DNA from: JASHPR01 sp963749145
GTDB lineage: Bacteria; Actinomycetota; Actinomycetes; Streptosporangiales; Streptosporangiaceae
Assembly: GCA_963749145.1 (NCBI GenBank)
Contig: CAVVLN010000006.1
Span: forward strand, 248,001 to 312,000
Length of the DNA: 64,000 nt
Direction of reading: 5' to 3'
Shown: one piece after another, positions 1 through 7,593 of the stretch
Position numbering within the stretch: position 1 is the stretch's first letter
Layout of the letters: each line of letters starts with the position of its first letter
Program-made: the position numbers and the translations under genes
The notes under the pieces: model-generated
What the model saw: only the letters and a program-made list of their open reading frames with translations
What the model was told of the DNA's origin: nothing
Database searches by the model: none

Positions 1-206
1 CCCGCGCGGGCGGTGGCGGCCGGCTGTTCGGTTCGGTGTCGACCAGTGACATCGCGGCCGCCGTGAAGGCCGCGGGCGGACCCGAACTGGACCGGCGTCG
101 TATCGAGATCAAAAACCCGATCAAGACCGTCGGCGCGCACCAGGTCACGGTGCGGCTGCATCCCGAGGTCACCGCGACGCTAGACGTCGAGGTCGCCGGG
201 ACCTGA
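1..206 (+). CDS. rplI: 50S ribosomal protein L9, C-terminal part (5' end outside window)
   Basis: This is the C-terminal portion of ribosomal protein L9, the elongated protein that binds 23S rRNA at the base of the L1 stalk. The frame starting at base 3 reads through GRLFGSVSTSDIAAAV, matching the start of the L9 C-terminal domain, followed by RIEIKNPIKTVGAHQV and VRLHPEVTATLDVEV. The stop is TGA at 204-206. The N-terminal domain and connecting helix lie before the window. In actinobacteria rplI follows rpsF, ssb and rpsR and precedes dnaB, and dnaB is indeed the next conserved gene here, about 1.6 kb downstream. The identification rests on the diagnostic GRLFGSV and TVGAHQV segments and on that synteny. 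Confidence 0.95.
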   Translation, partial: RAGGGGRLFGSVSTSDIAAAVKAAGGPELDRRRIEIKNPIKTVGAHQVTVRLHPEVTATLDVEVAGT

Positions 207-345
207 CCTTCCGGGCGGGCGGCCCCCGGACGCCGGGGCCTGACGTTCTGGCGGGCGGCCCCCAGTCGGCGGGCCCTGACGTTCTGGCACGCGGGCCCCG
301 GTCGGCGGGCCTGACGTCCCGGTCGGCGCGCCTGGTCTTCCCGCT
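202..345. repeat. Degenerate tandem repeat of about 35 bp after rplI
   Basis: Roughly three to four imperfect units begin with cctgac(g/c)ttc and continue with GC-rich text ending near cggcggg. The first unit contains the rplI stop codon, so the array begins inside the gene end. No coding frame here is convincing. The rest of the stretch up to about 680 is GC-rich and holds only the 31-bp repeat listed next. Confidence 0.6.
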
Positions 346-480
346 CGCCGGGGCCTGACCGCCCGGCCCATACCTCGCTGCGAAATGCGCCCCTGACCGA
401 CTGGCGCGTTGCGCGGCAGCCATCTGTTGCCACCCGTCCCGGCGACCCGCCCGATGGCGCGGCGCCCCCCCGATGGCTGA

Positions 481-560
481 GCCCCGGCCGCATATCGAGT
501 CTGCGACGGTAAGCCCGGCCGCGTATCGAGACCGCGCCGGTAAGCCCGGCCGTGCATTCC
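481..560. repeat. Tandem repeat of 31-32 bp (two full copies plus a part)
   Basis: Units start at 481, 513 and 544. Each begins gccc(c)ggccg, and the first two share tatcgag in the middle and end in ggtaa. The array lies in the non-coding gap between rplI and the convergent hypothetical gene. No function is evident. Confidence 0.6.
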
Positions 561-686
561 TGATGCAGCGGCGCCGCGCGTTTCGCGCCGTTAACCAGGT
601 CGTTTGCTTCGCTCCTTTCCCTGTTCGCCTTTCTGGCCGCGGGCAAGCAGATTTCGCGAGCCGAGGCCGCTCTCTCACCGGTCACT

Positions 687-741
687 TCATGATCACGGCA
701 GATTAGCCGCCGCATTTACCGATGACTCTCCGTGATCATGA
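687..741. terminator. 12-bp perfect inverted repeat, likely bidirectional terminator
   Basis: The arms tcatgatcacgg (687-698) and ccgtgatcatga (730-741) are exact reverse complements separated by 31 bases. Short outer similarity continues (gcagat near 699 and atctgc near 744). The right arm covers the stop codon of the minus-strand gene, and rplI reads in from the left, so the element lies between convergent transcripts. There is no T-tract, which is common for actinobacterial terminators. A protein-binding site remains possible. Confidence 0.5.
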
Positions 742-1137
742 GAAATCTGCCACATCTAGATATCCAGGGAGCCGTTTCGCCAGCTCGGGATCGGCATCGG
801 CGACCATGGCCCAGATCGCGGCTAGCCGGGCGGCCAGATCGCCGGGAGTCGCGGCGTGGCCGCCACCTGCCTGGGCCGCATTGCCTGGCCGGAGTGAGGT
901 TGCTTCGCCATCCCGCGGCCCGGCTGCGCTGTCTCGCTGGCCGGAACTCGCGGCCCCATCCTGGGCCCCGGCCGCCCCGTCCCGGGGGCCGGACTTCGCC
1001 TCGGCCACCGGTGTCCCGGCCGCGGCCTCCCAATCACGCGAGTTCGCGGGCGCCTCGCCCTCACTGCCCGCCTGACCAGCCAGTTCCTCGATGGCTAGGC
1101 AGATCTGGGCCAGCTGCGCGGCCATGGTCGAACACAT
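736..1137 (-). CDS. Small hypothetical protein, Ala/Gly-rich middle
   Basis: This is a 133-residue protein with no recognised catalytic motif. The N-terminus (MAAQLAQICLAIEELAG, about residues 5-21) and the C-terminus (LAARLAAIWAMVADADPEL, about residues 100-118) look like amphipathic helices. The middle, about residues 22-98, is low-complexity Gly/Ala/Asp-rich and probably disordered. The C-terminal helix with its DPELAKRLPGYL ending resembles small proteins seen near dnaB in related actinomycetes, but this is recollection, not a search result. The opposite strand is also open, as usual at this GC, so coding is inferred from the two ordered ends. No partner or operon is visible. Confidence 0.5.
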   Translation of the reverse strand: MCSTMAAQLAQICLAIEELAGQAGSEGEAPANSRDWEAAAGTPVAEAKSGPRDGAAGAQDGAASSGQRDSAAGPRDGEATSLRPGNAAQAGGGHAATPGDLAARLAAIWAMVADADPELAKRLPGYLDVADFS

Positions 1138-1477
1138 GACCGAATCCTAGAGACTTCCCGGCCCGGCCGTCCCTCAAACGACCGCATCGAGCCGTCGTCC
1201 AGCCTTGACTGGCCCGCGGGTCGGCGGGTCCGGCCTTCGCCCGCCTACACCCGGCTGCATAGAGCCTCGTCCCGCCCGACCGAGCCTCGTCTCCCGATCC
1301 AGCCATGTCCTTCCGCGCGGTCCGGCTCGAGCGGGCCCGATCGCGGGCCGCGGCCGGCCCTGCGCATCTCCGGGCCGGCTCGGGGGCGCCCGCCGCCCGC
1401 GCCGCGCGGCGCTCCGGCCGCATCCCTTACCGAGCCCGGCGGAACCTCACATGTAACGTCGTACGTGAAATTCCCAA

Positions 1478-1669
1478 TGTGGATAACTTCCGGCCATTGT
1501 GGACGGCCTTGCGCGTCAGGACTTTTTCTTGCCCACAACCAGTGGACGGCATAATCGCAGGCAGGTGCGTCCTTCTGGCGTGCTGATCGCGAATATCCAC
1601 AGTGCTATCCCCATGCTGCGCACAGCGATGGCGGCGTGTCTGCACAGGCTGTCCACAAGCCTGTGCACA
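1478..1669. promoter_or_regulatory. Cluster of DnaA-box-like 9-mers upstream of dnaB
   Basis: A perfect box, tgtggataa (reverse of TTATCCACA), lies at 1478-1486. Near-matches with one mismatch are atatccaca at 1593-1601 and ctgtccaca at 1649-1657 (one off the actinobacterial TTGTCCACA). Weaker relatives occur at about 1498 (ttgtggacg), 1641 (tgcacagg) and 1661 (ctgtgcaca). The stretch 1140-1785 otherwise holds no convincing gene. The boxes suggest DnaA-responsive control of dnaB, or a titration site near the origin. This is inferred from sequence likeness only. Confidence 0.5.
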
Positions 1670-1785
1670 GCGGCGCTGGACGTCATCGGGCAGTCGGGCA
1701 AGACTGTCCGAGCCATCCGGTAGAACGGACTCAATGGCCCGCGCGGGTAGCCGCGGGAATGCGCCGCAATGGGGGAGGTGCCTGG

Positions 1786-4671
1786 GTGAGCGTCGCGGAG
1801 ATAGCCCCCCGTGGCGAGGAGTTCGAGCGGACCCCCCCGCACGACCTCGCTGCGGAGCAGTGCGTCCTGGGCGGGATGCTGATGTCCAAGGACGCCATCT
1901 CCGACGTGCTCGAGGTGATCCGGCCAAGCGACCACTACCGGCCCGCGCACCAGATCGTGCATGAGGTCATTCTCGACCTGTACGGCCGGGGCGAGCCCGC
2001 CGACCCGGTCACGGTCGCGAACGAGCTGACCAAGCGGGGCGAGATCGCGCGGGTGGGCGGCGCGCCGTACCTGCACACGCTGATGGCCTGCGTGCCCACC
2101 GCCGCGAACGCCGGCTACTACGCCCGCATCGTCCGCGAGCGGGCCATCCTGCGGCGCCTGGTCGAGGCCGGGACCCGCATCGTCCAGCTCGGCTACTCCG
2201 GCGACGGAGATGCCGACGAGATCGTCGACCGGGCGGAAGCGGAGGTCTACGGGGTCACCGATCGCCGGGTCAGCGAGGACTACCAGGCGCTGTCGGAGAT
2301 CATGCCCGGCGCGCTCGACGAGATCGAGGCCATCGGCAGCCGGGGCGGGGCCCTGACCGGCGTCCCCACCGGGTTCGCCGACCTGGACGCGCTCACCAAC
2401 GGGCTGCACCCGGGCCAGATGATTGTTATTGCTGCTAGACCGGCTTTGGGCAAGGCCGTTGCTCTTGCTACTCCGCTGCCAACCCCCTCTGGCTGGACGA
2501 CGATGGGCGAGGTCCGGGTCGGGGACTGGCTGCTGGGCGCGGACGGGAAGCCGACCAGGGTGGTGGCAGCCACCGGCGTGATGGAGGGGCGGCCGTGCTA
2601 CGAGGTGGAGTTCGACGACGGCACGGTGATCGTTGCCGATGCTCAGCATGAGTGGCGAACCGACACTCGAGCAGCCCGGCGTCAAAGATCCGAGAAGCGC
2701 CCGTCCTGGTACTGGCCGGATTCGTCGCGACGTCGGCTGCTCGGCGCCTGGAAGGCCGCGCTCAGCGAGCCCGACCGCCCCGTGATGGCCCGGGAGATCC
2801 TGGCTGCTACCGGGCCAGAGTTCCGCGCCATCATGCATACAGCCGGGCGCGGTGTCGGCAAGGCACCGGAAAGGATTTTGGTTAAGGCCGTCGGCTCGCA
2901 GCGGTCGTACCGCTGGCATGCACCTGCCTACGCGTCCCGTCATTCGCTGCTCACCGGGATGGTGCACATGGCAGAGCGGCCCAAGAATGCCTCGACCACC
3001 GCTGTGCATGATCCTCTTGTCACGACCGAGCAGATCGCGGCGACCCTGAAGGTCGGCGGCGATATGCGCCCTAACCATTCGGTCGCCACCGCCCTGCCGC
3101 TCTGCCTGCCGGACGCGGACCTGACGCTGCCGCCGTATGTGCTCGGCGTATGGCTGGGTGATGGCAGCAGCTCCAGCGCAGAATTCACATCCGCGGACCC
3201 CGAGATATCCATGCTCGTGGAAGGCCAGGGCATCGAAGCACCGAAGCTAAAGAGCCGCCTTCGGTACGCCCTGCGACTTCCCCGCACAAGGCCTTCTGCG
3301 ACTTCCAGGACGTGCCTCGTCTGCGGGAAGCAATTCATCCCGGCAATGTCTGAAGTCATGACGTGCGGTCGAGCGTGCGGCCGCAAAGCGTTCGCTGCCG
3401 GTCACCGGCGGCAGAGGCTCGCCTGTGCCCGGTGCGGGAGGCCTATTATCGGCAGCACCACCGGAGCCGGACTGTGCCGGGATTGCCTTCGGACTCATGG
3501 GTCTGTCACGGCCATCCTCCGCGGCCTCGAAGTGCTCGGTAATAAGCACATCCCGGCGCGGTACCTGCGTGGTTCGGAGCGCCAGCGTCGCGCATTGCTC
3601 GCAGGGCTGATCGATACCGATGGCACGGTCGGCCGGACCGGCTCGGTTCATTTCGCCGTCACTTCCCGGCGGCTCGCCGAAGATTTTCGCGAACTTGTAC
3701 ACAGTCTTGGTTACCGCTGTGGCTGGAGCCAGAAGCGGGTCCGCGGCCGTACGCCCGACTCATCGATTGCCTATACGGTCACGTTCACTACCAGCGACGA
3801 TGTATTCTGGCTCGAACGCAAGCGGATTATGCACAAAGAGCGGCGTCCGCGGCGTACGACGCCGCGGACGCGCCAGCGGCTCATCACGGCCGTACGCGCA
3901 ATACCGAGCGTGCCAGTGCGTTGTGTCCAGGTGGACAATTCTGATCAGATGTACTTGGCCGGCCGGTCGATGATCCCCACCCATAACTCGACCCTGGCTC
4001 TCGACTTGGCCCGGGCGGCCTCGGTCAAGGCCGGGCTGGCAGCGGTGATCTTCAGCCTGGAGATGAGCCGCAACGAGATCACCATGCGGCTGCTCTCGGC
4101 CGAGGCGCGGGTCTCGCTCCACTCGATGCGCACCGGACAGCTCGGCGAGGAAGACTGGGCCCGGCTGGCCCGGCGGATGAGCGAGGTGGTGAATGCCCCG
4201 CTGTTCATCGATGACTCGCCGAACATGTCGATGATGGAGATCCGGGCGAAGTGCCGCCGCCTCAAGCAGCGGCATGACCTGCGCCTGGTGATCATCGACT
4301 ACCTGCAGCTCATGACGTCCCCGAAGCGGGTCGAGAACCGGCAGCAGGAGGTGTCGGAGTTGTCCCGCTCGCTCAAGCTGCTCGCCAAGGAGCTGAACGT
4401 CCCGGTCATCGCGGTCGCCCAGCTCAACCGCGGTCCCGAGCAGCGATCGGACAAGCGTCCGCTTCTGGCCGATTTGCGTGAGAGCGGGAGTATCGAGCAG
4501 GATAGTGACGTTGTGATACTTTTGCACCGAGAAGATGCCTACGAGCCGGAGTCGCCGCGGGCGGGCGAGGCGGACTTCATCGTGGCCAAGCACCGCAACG
4601 GCCCGACCGCCACGGTCACGGTCGCGTTCCAGGGTCACTACAGCCGCTTCACGGACATGGCCAGGATCTGA
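1786..4671 (+). CDS. dnaB: Replicative DNA helicase DnaB containing an in-frame intein
   Basis: DnaB is the hexameric 5'-3' helicase that unwinds DNA at the replication fork. The 961-residue precursor comprises a 450-residue helicase and a 511-residue intein. The N-terminal domain spans roughly residues 14-115 (PHDLAAEQCVLGGML). The RecA-like domain begins near residue 190 with GVPTGFADLDALTNGLHPG. The Walker A sequence ARPALGK is split after its Lys (residue 223) and resumes as STLALD after the intein. Downstream are the Walker B segment LVIIDYLQLM, AQLNRGPEQR and LRESGSIEQDSDVVILLHR, so the spliced helicase is complete. The start is GTG at 1786, preceded by a GGGGGAGG ribosome site. Upstream in-frame ATGs exist but extend into the DnaA-box region. 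Without splicing the ATP site would be destroyed, so splicing should be essential. Confidence 0.95.
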   Translation: MSVAEIAPRGEEFERTPPHDLAAEQCVLGGMLMSKDAISDVLEVIRPSDHYRPAHQIVHEVILDLYGRGEPADPVTVANELTKRGEIARVGGAPYLHTLMACVPTAANAGYYARIVRERAILRRLVEAGTRIVQLGYSGDGDADEIVDRAEAEVYGVTDRRVSEDYQALSEIMPGALDEIEAIGSRGGALTGVPTGFADLDALTNGLHPGQMIVIAARPALGKAVALATPLPTPSGWTTMGEVRVGDWLLGADGKPTRVVAATGVMEGRPCYEVEFDDGTVIVADAQHEWRTDTRAARRQRSEKRPSWYWPDSSRRRLLGAWKAALSEPDRPVMAREILAATGPEFRAIMHTAGRGVGKAPERILVKAVGSQRSYRWHAPAYASRHSLLTGMVHMAERPKNASTTAVHDPLVTTEQIAATLKVGGDMRPNHSVATALPLCLPDADLTLPPYVLGVWLGDGSSSSAEFTSADPEISMLVEGQGIEAPKLKSRLRYALRLPRTRPSATSRTCLVCGKQFIPAMSEVMTCGRACGRKAFAAGHRRQRLACARCGRPIIGSTTGAGLCRDCLRTHGSVTAILRGLEVLGNKHIPARYLRGSERQRRALLAGLIDTDGTVGRTGSVHFAVTSRRLAEDFRELVHSLGYRCGWSQKRVRGRTPDSSIAYTVTFTTSDDVFWLERKRIMHKERRPRRTTPRTRQRLITAVRAIPSVPVRCVQVDNSDQMYLAGRSMIPTHNSTLALDLARAASVKAGLAAVIFSLEMSRNEITMRLLSAEARVSLHSMRTGQLGEEDWARLARRMSEVVNAPLFIDDSPNMSMMEIRAKCRRLKQRHDLRLVIIDYLQLMTSPKRVENRQQEVSELSRSLKLLAKELNVPVIAVAQLNRGPEQRSDKRPLLADLRESGSIEQDSDVVILLHREDAYEPESPRAGEADFIVAKHRNGPTATVTVAFQGHYSRFTDMARI
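2455..3987 (+). other. Class 3 intein (Ala1, Trp-Cys-Thr) with LAGLIDADG endonuclease in DnaB
   Basis: The 511-residue intein excises itself from DnaB. It begins AVALATPLPTPSGWTTMGEV, so residue 1 is Ala and not the Cys or Ser used by ordinary inteins, and it ends MIPTHN, followed by Ser+1 of the helicase. The block B segment VADAQHEW carries His65 and Trp67. Block F carries Cys490 (VRCVQVDN), and block G has Thr509, His510 and Asn511. That Trp/Cys/Thr set defines class 3 inteins, where the block F Cys starts splicing. Between the splicing halves lie LAGLIDADG motifs at about residues 228-237 (YVLGVWLGDG) and 382-390 (LAGLIDTDG), both with their acidic residue (Asp236, Asp389). An eight-cysteine insertion sits between them. 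The endonuclease therefore looks potentially active. Confidence 0.92.
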
Positions 4672-4696
4672 TCAGCGCCGGCTGATCGCGTCGGCC

Positions 4697-4894
4697 CTAG
4701 CGTCGGCCAGGGCATCGCGGTCGGCCCTTGCCCGGAGGCTCCGGCGCCAGCAGCGGCATGACCCGCTGCCAGGACGCGGCCCCGTTGTTGAGCCCCGCCT
4801 CGAGCACGACCGCCGGCTCGCCGGCGTCGGCCTCCACCCGCCGCACGACCCTGCGTCCGGGACCCACGTCAGCTTCCCGGACGCGGTTCGCCAA
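4697..4894 (-). pseudogene. Remnant of an alpha/beta hydrolase N-terminus
   Basis: The frame reads RRVEADAGEPAVVLEAG and then ASWQRVMPLLAPE, which matches the first strand and oxyanion-hole region of alpha/beta hydrolases (xPxVVLEAGxG...W..V.P.LA). After LAPE the family likeness stops, and a stop codon follows within about 13 residues. No GxSxG nucleophile elbow or catalytic Asp/His follows. Only about 35-45 recognisable residues remain, directly behind the SnoaL-like gene and overlapping its last codons. It is read as the 5' end of a gene whose remainder was deleted. Chance similarity is possible because the fragment is short. Confidence 0.4.
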
Positions 4895-5294
4895 TCAGCT
4901 CTTCCAGGAGCCGGGGATCGGCGAAGTCGCGCCAGAGCACAATATGCCCGTCCCGGATCCGGAGGATCTGGATGGACGTCGCCGTGAACGACCGGCCCGT
5001 CCTGGTCACGGTCGCCTTCGCCCGCACCTCCGCGATCACCACCTCCGGATCCTGGGTCTGGTAAAGCTCCGCCACCTCGTAGTCCTCCAGCCGCAGCGGC
5101 GACGCCATGACATGGCGCGAGTACTCGCGGATCGTCTCCCGGCCCTCCAGGCGCACGGGCGTGCCCGGCGGCCCATGGAAGGAGAACTCGATCACCGCAT
5201 CGGGCGCGAACAGGTCAGCGAGGCCGTCGGCATCGCCGTTCAGGGTCAGGTGGCGGCGCCGGGCCAGGACACCGGCGGGCGTGGCGGATGACAT
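4869..5294 (-). CDS. SnoaL-like / nuclear transport factor 2 fold protein
   Basis: This is a 141-residue protein of the SnoaL-like polyketide-cyclase/NTF2 superfamily, a cone-shaped small-molecule-binding fold used by isomerases, hydrolases and many proteins of unknown substrate. Visible features are the helix GDADGLADLFAPDAVIEFSF near residues 20-39, the middle EGRETIREYSRHV, and the C-terminal strands ATSIQILRIRDGHIVLWRDF with the WRDFADP ending typical of the family. The ATG start is at 5294, beginning MSSATPAGVLARRR. It is divergent from the TetR gene at 5392, and the intergenic palindrome suggests TetR control. The substrate cannot be assigned. Confidence 0.85.
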   Translation of the reverse strand: MSSATPAGVLARRRHLTLNGDADGLADLFAPDAVIEFSFHGPPGTPVRLEGRETIREYSRHVMASPLRLEDYEVAELYQTQDPEVVIAEVRAKATVTRTGRSFTATSIQILRIRDGHIVLWRDFADPRLLEELIGEPRPGS

Positions 5295-5321
5295 GCGGCC
5301 TTCCCTTCACTGGGGCAGCTC

Positions 5322-5343
5322 GTTCAACAGGCGTTCATTGAAC
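5322..5343. promoter_or_regulatory. Candidate TetR operator between divergent genes
   Basis: gttcaa (5322-5327) and ttgaac (5338-5343) form an inverted repeat. The inner gttcattgaac (5333-5343) is itself a perfect palindrome with 5-bp arms and one central base. It sits 27-48 bases upstream of the SnoaL start and about 50 bases upstream of the TetR start, the usual place for an operator shared by a TetR regulator and its divergent target. Confidence 0.5.
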
Positions 5344-5379
5344 AAGCGTAGAATCGAACTGGCCTCCGGTCAACACCCG

Positions 5380-5385
5380 TACAAT
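5380..5385 (+). promoter_or_regulatory. -10 box placed for a leaderless tetR transcript
   Basis: tacaat is a near-perfect actinobacterial -10 hexamer. The tetR ATG begins at 5392, seven bases after the start of the spacer, where transcription should begin. No ribosome-binding site precedes the ATG. Together these suggest a leaderless mRNA. No good -35 is seen. Confidence 0.45.
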
Positions 5386-5391
5386 GAAACG

Positions 5392-5991
5392 ATGGCCACC
5401 CCCCCGCCCGGTTCACGCGCCGAGCAGCGCCGCCGCACCGAAGCGCGCATCCTCGAGGCCGCGACCCAGGTCTTCTTCAGCGCCGGGTACGACCGGACCA
5501 CCATCCGGGCCGTGGCCTCCGCCGCAGGAGTCGACGCGGGCCTGATCATGCACTACTTCGGGTCCAAGCAGGAACTGTTCCGGCGAGTGATCGACGCCGC
5601 CCCTGTCCCTGAGGTCAGCGGGACGCCGGCGGAGGCAGCCGAGCAGATCCTGGCCGGGCTCGCCGACCGGCTCGCCAGCGCGCCCGTGGCCTCGCTGGCC
5701 CTCTTGCGCTCGATGCTGACCAATCCCGAGGCCGCCAGCGCCGCCAGCGCCGGCATCGCCCGCTACGAGGCGCAGATCGCCCAGGCCATCCCCGCCGCCG
5801 ACGCGGACCTGCGAGCCGCGATCATCAGCGCCGTCACCCTCGGCATCACGGTCTCGCGGCACCTCCTCAAGTCCGACGATCTCGCCACCGCCGACCCGGC
5901 GCAGGTCATCCGGCTGCTGCGCCCCTGCGTGCTTTCGCTGGCCGCCCGCCCCGACCACGGCGGGCCGCCCGCCAATTTGACGCTCCAGTAG
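5392..5991 (+). CDS. TetR/AcrR family transcriptional regulator
   Basis: This is a 199-residue one-component repressor. The DNA-binding domain is at about residues 10-58: RRRTEARILEAATQVFFSAGYDR in outline, then TTIRAVASAAGVDAGLIMHYFGSKQELF, a textbook TetR helix-turn-helix. The rest (about residues 65-190) is an all-helical ligand-binding domain rich in Ala and Leu, close to the TetR_C type that follows APVPEV and LLRSMLTNPEAA. The ATG at 5392 is chosen because it starts right before the HTH and lies at the predicted transcription start. Longer in-frame starts would run through the intergenic operator. The divergent SnoaL-like gene is the likely target. The ligand is unknown. Confidence 0.9.
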   Translation: MATPPPGSRAEQRRRTEARILEAATQVFFSAGYDRTTIRAVASAAGVDAGLIMHYFGSKQELFRRVIDAAPVPEVSGTPAEAAEQILAGLADRLASAPVASLALLRSMLTNPEAASAASAGIARYEAQIAQAIPAADADLRAAIISAVTLGITVSRHLLKSDDLATADPAQVIRLLRPCVLSLAARPDHGGPPANLTLQ

Positions 5992-6162
5992 CCACGCCCC
6001 GCCGCGGGAGGCGCTGGGCCGCGTCAGGCTGGCGGCTACAACCCACAGCTGGTTACGGCAGCGGCCTTCCTGCGGCGGAGTCAGACACCCATGACCGTCA
6101 CCGGGGCAAGCCAGGCATTGGTGACGCAGGATCGGCCCATGGACGCGCCATCCGGCCGCGGG

Positions 6163-7593
6163 TCAGCGCAGGCCCGAAACGGCTCTGGCCAGGCGCATGA
6201 TGCCGTCGGTGATCGCCCGCTCGTTGAGGTTCGAGTACCCGAAGATGAGGCCGCCGGGCGATGCGGGCGACAGCCGGAAAGGTGACACGCCGGCGACAGC
6301 GACTCCTTCACGGGCCGCCGCCGCGATCACCGCCGCCTCCTCGAGGTCCCGCGGCAGCCACGCGACCAGGTGCAGGCCAGCGGCGATCCCGGCCGGTTCC
6401 AGTTCGGGCAGGTGCCGGGCCAGTGCGGTCAGGAGCGCGTCGCGGCGGGAGCGATACATCGGGCGCATGCGCCGTAGATGGCGATCGAACTCGCCCCGCG
6501 AGAGGAAATCAGCGAAGGTCAGCTGGTCCAGGATGGGGGAGCCGCGGTCGGCCAGCAGCTTGGCCTCGGCGAACGGCTCGACGAGTTCCCGCGGCAGGAT
6601 GAGCCAGCCGAGCCGGAACCCGGGCGCCAGGGTCTTGCTGGCGGTCCCCGCGTAGGCGACCCGGCGGGGATCCAGGCCCTGCATGGCGCCGATCGGGGCG
6701 CGGTCGTAGCGGTATTCGGCGTCGTAGTCGTCCTCGAGGACCAGCGCCCCGGTCCGCTGCGCCCACCCGAGCACCGCGGCGCGCGCCTGGGGGGAGAGCA
6801 CGGCCCCGGTCGGCCATTGGTGCGACGGAGTCAGGATGAGGACGTCGGCATCGAGCTCGGCCACGGCGTCGACACGCACGCCGTCGTCGCCCACCGGCAC
6901 GCCGACCAGGTTCAGGCCCAGCGCCTGCGCAAGAGGACGGGCATCGTCGGAGGCCGACGGGTCCTCGACGGCCACCGTTCTGGCGCCGCGGGCGGCCAGC
7001 ACTCCGGTCAGCAGCGACACCGCCTGCGCGTAGCCGCTGGTGATGACGATCGTCTCAGGACCGGCGCTGGTCCCCCGCACCCGGTTGAGGTAGGCGGCGA
7101 GCGCCGACCGAAGCTCCACCGCTCCGTGGCCGTCGAGGTAGCCCAGACGCTCGTCGGCGGCCTCGGTGAGGACGTGGCGCACGGAGCGTAGCCAGGCCGC
7201 CCGGGGGAAAGCCGCGACGTTGCCGCGGCCGTAGCCGAAGTCGACCACCGGGCGGGGCCAACCCGACGGAGCCGGCCGCCCGGGCCCCGGTGCGGCGGCT
7301 GGCGATACCGCGGCCGCCGCGGGCGCCACCTGCGTGTAGCCGCCGCTGCGGCTGGTCAGGTATCCCTCGGCTACGAGCTGCGCGTAGGCCTCGACGACGA
7401 CACCGCGCGTGACACCCAGCTCAGCCGCCAGGGCGCGGGTCGGCGGTAGCGCAACGCCGGCCGGCAGGGCTCCCGAGCGGATCCGCTGGCGGATCGACGC
7501 CTCGATCTGGCGGTGCAGCGCGTTCGGGCCGTTACGGTCCAGGTCGATCGCCAGCTCCGAGACGGGTGACAAATTGGTCCTCAAACCTGACAT
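6163..7593 (-). CDS. MocR/PdxR-type regulator (GntR HTH fused to aminotransferase fold)
   Basis: This 476-residue protein has a GntR-type winged helix at about residues 15-85 (ALHRQIEASIRQRIRSG, PPTRALAAELGVTRGVV, LVAEGYLTSRSGGY). A fold-type I aminotransferase domain follows from about residue 120. The PLP-lysine segment AGTASKTLAPGFRLGW is present, as are EDDYDAEYRY and ITSGYAQA, so PLP binding should be intact. MocR proteins act as PLP-dependent activators or repressors, often of pyridoxine or amino-acid genes, rather than as aminotransferases. ATG 7593 is preferred over the upstream ATG at 7626, which would nearly reach the divergent gene. The FAD-dependent oxidoreductase at 7641 is the likely target. 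No pyridoxine gene is adjacent. Confidence 0.9.
   Translation of the reverse strand: MSGLRTNLSPVSELAIDLDRNGPNALHRQIEASIRQRIRSGALPAGVALPPTRALAAELGVTRGVVVEAYAQLVAEGYLTSRSGGYTQVAPAAAAVSPAAAPGPGRPAPSGWPRPVVDFGYGRGNVAAFPRAAWLRSVRHVLTEAADERLGYLDGHGAVELRSALAAYLNRVRGTSAGPETIVITSGYAQAVSLLTGVLAARGARTVAVEDPSASDDARPLAQALGLNLVGVPVGDDGVRVDAVAELDADVLILTPSHQWPTGAVLSPQARAAVLGWAQRTGALVLEDDYDAEYRYDRAPIGAMQGLDPRRVAYAGTASKTLAPGFRLGWLILPRELVEPFAEAKLLADRGSPILDQLTFADFLSRGEFDRHLRRMRPMYRSRRDALLTALARHLPELEPAGIAAGLHLVAWLPRDLEEAAVIAAAAREGVAVAGVSPFRLSPASPGGLIFGYSNLNERAITDGIMRLARAVSGLR

Noticed and set aside
169..678. Open minus-strand frame of 169 codons after rplI
   Set aside because: The product is Arg/Pro/Gly-rich and simply reads the tandem repeats. 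There is no ribosome site or family likeness.
1516..3078. Long minus-strand frame opposite dnaB and its intein
   Set aside because: It is antisense to well-supported DnaB coding sequence, and its His/Leu/Gly-rich composition is typical of a complementary frame at high GC.
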